Positions 6,151 through 6,439 of a stretch of DNA of 6,439 nt are shown piece by piece. The notes below the pieces were generated by a model. It made no database searches, was not told the origin of the DNA, and saw only the letters and a list, made by a program, of their open reading frames with translations. Position numbers and translations under genes: made by a program. Each line of letters begins with the position of its first letter. Positions within the stretch are counted from its first letter, which is position 1. This DNA is from Actinomycetota bacterium (lineage in GTDB: Bacteria; Actinomycetota; Actinomycetes; Actinomycetales; Cellulomonadaceae). The stretch is from contig JAHIJU010000327.1 of the NCBI GenBank assembly GCA_018898235.1, forward strand, positions 1-6,439. Direction: 5' to 3'.

Positions 6151-6156
6151 TAGTCT
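6151..6156 (+). promoter_or_regulatory. Candidate -10 element (TAGTCT) for acs
   Basis: TAGTCT fits TANNNT and lies 47 bases before the GTG at 6204. A transcript starting near 6163 would have a leader of about 40 bases with the ribosome site GGAGAG at 6191-6196. The expected -35 position (about 6128-6133) reads CCGAAA, unlike TTGACA, as expected of an activator-dependent promoter. Confidence 0.45.
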
Positions 6157-6203
6157 CCGGAGCGCAGCACGTGCACCGACGATGATGTACGGAGAGTGGG
6201 CCC

Positions 6204-6439
6204 GTGACCGAGCAGCAGCAGCACGCCCCGACGCCGGGGCTGGAGAACCTCCTGTCCGAGGACCGCAGGTTCCCTCCGCCCCCCGGCCTGGCAGAGCACG
6301 CGAACGCAACCAGCGACCTGTACGCGTGGGCGAACGCCGACCGACCTGCCTTCTGGGCCGAGCAGGCACGCCAGGTGCTCACCTGGGCCAAGCCCTTCAC
6401 CCAGAGCCTCGACTGGTCGAACCCCCCGTTCGCCACCTG
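6204..6439 (+). CDS. acs: Acetyl-CoA synthetase (acetate--CoA ligase), N-terminal part, cut by the window edge
   Basis: The full enzyme activates acetate with ATP to acetyl-AMP and then acetyl-CoA in the cytosol, feeding the TCA and glyoxylate cycles. Only 78 codons are present. They read MTEQQQHAP, then LLSEDRRFPPPPGLAEHAN (16-34) and AFWAEQARQVLTWAKPF (49-65), ending at DWSNPPFAT (70-78). This matches the N-terminal domain of AcsA proteins, where FWxEQ, the W-x-KP segment and the PFA(K/T)W stretch are conserved. The ATP- and CoA-binding motifs and the regulatory acetylated lysine lie beyond the window. GTG 6204 is the only usable start: the frame has a TGA at 6183-6185 with no other start codon in between, and GGAGAG lies seven bases upstream. 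The DosR-like site and TAGTCT element before it suggest dedicated control. Confidence 0.88.
   Translation, partial: MTEQQQHAPTPGLENLLSEDRRFPPPPGLAEHANATSDLYAWANADRPAFWAEQARQVLTWAKPFTQSLDWSNPPFAT

Noticed and set aside
6182..6439. Open frame from ATG 6182 overlapping the start of acs
   Set aside because: It is out of frame with the recognisable AcsA sequence and its translation shows no family match.

Overview
The window is high-GC DNA with G/C-biased third codon positions, frequent GTG starts, and both Shine-Dalgarno-led and apparently leaderless genes. This points to an actinobacterium. A Pseudonocardiales-like host is my guess from the look of the malic enzyme and acetyl-CoA synthetase N-terminus, not something the sequence proves. 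All five supported genes lie on the + strand.

Layout. Bases 1-232 hold no gene I can support, but contain a 10-bp inverted repeat (19-28 with 110-119), a strong hairpin (130-163) and a candidate leaderless promoter. A malic enzyme with an N-terminal ACT domain follows (233-1672). After a 97-base gap with an exact actinobacterial-type DnaA box and a palindromic -10 element comes a 783-residue exported protein with Asp-box (BNR-like) repeats, probably a beta-propeller (1770-4121). Thirty-one bases later a formate/nitrite transporter (FNT) family channel begins (4153-5016). The next gap (5017-5213) holds two consecutive stem-loops. It leads to a four-helix membrane protein of unknown function with a long Pro/Ala-rich N-terminal tail (5214-6083). 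The window ends inside the start of acetyl-CoA synthetase (6204 to the edge), whose upstream region has a DosR/OsdR-like site.

How the genes may work together. Malic enzyme (malate to pyruvate) and acetyl-CoA synthetase (acetate to acetyl-CoA) both serve growth on acetate and C4 acids. An FNT channel moves small monovalent anions such as formate, nitrite or acetate. A theme of short organic acid use is therefore reasonable, but each gene seems to have its own promoter and they are not tightly coupled. The propeller and the four-helix protein have no assigned role.

Novelty. I see no mobile element, CRISPR array, phage gene or defence system. This looks like ordinary chromosome. The points most worth checking are the DosR-like site before acs, the double stem-loop after the FNT gene, the two leaderless-style starts with identical geometry, and the uncharacterised propeller.
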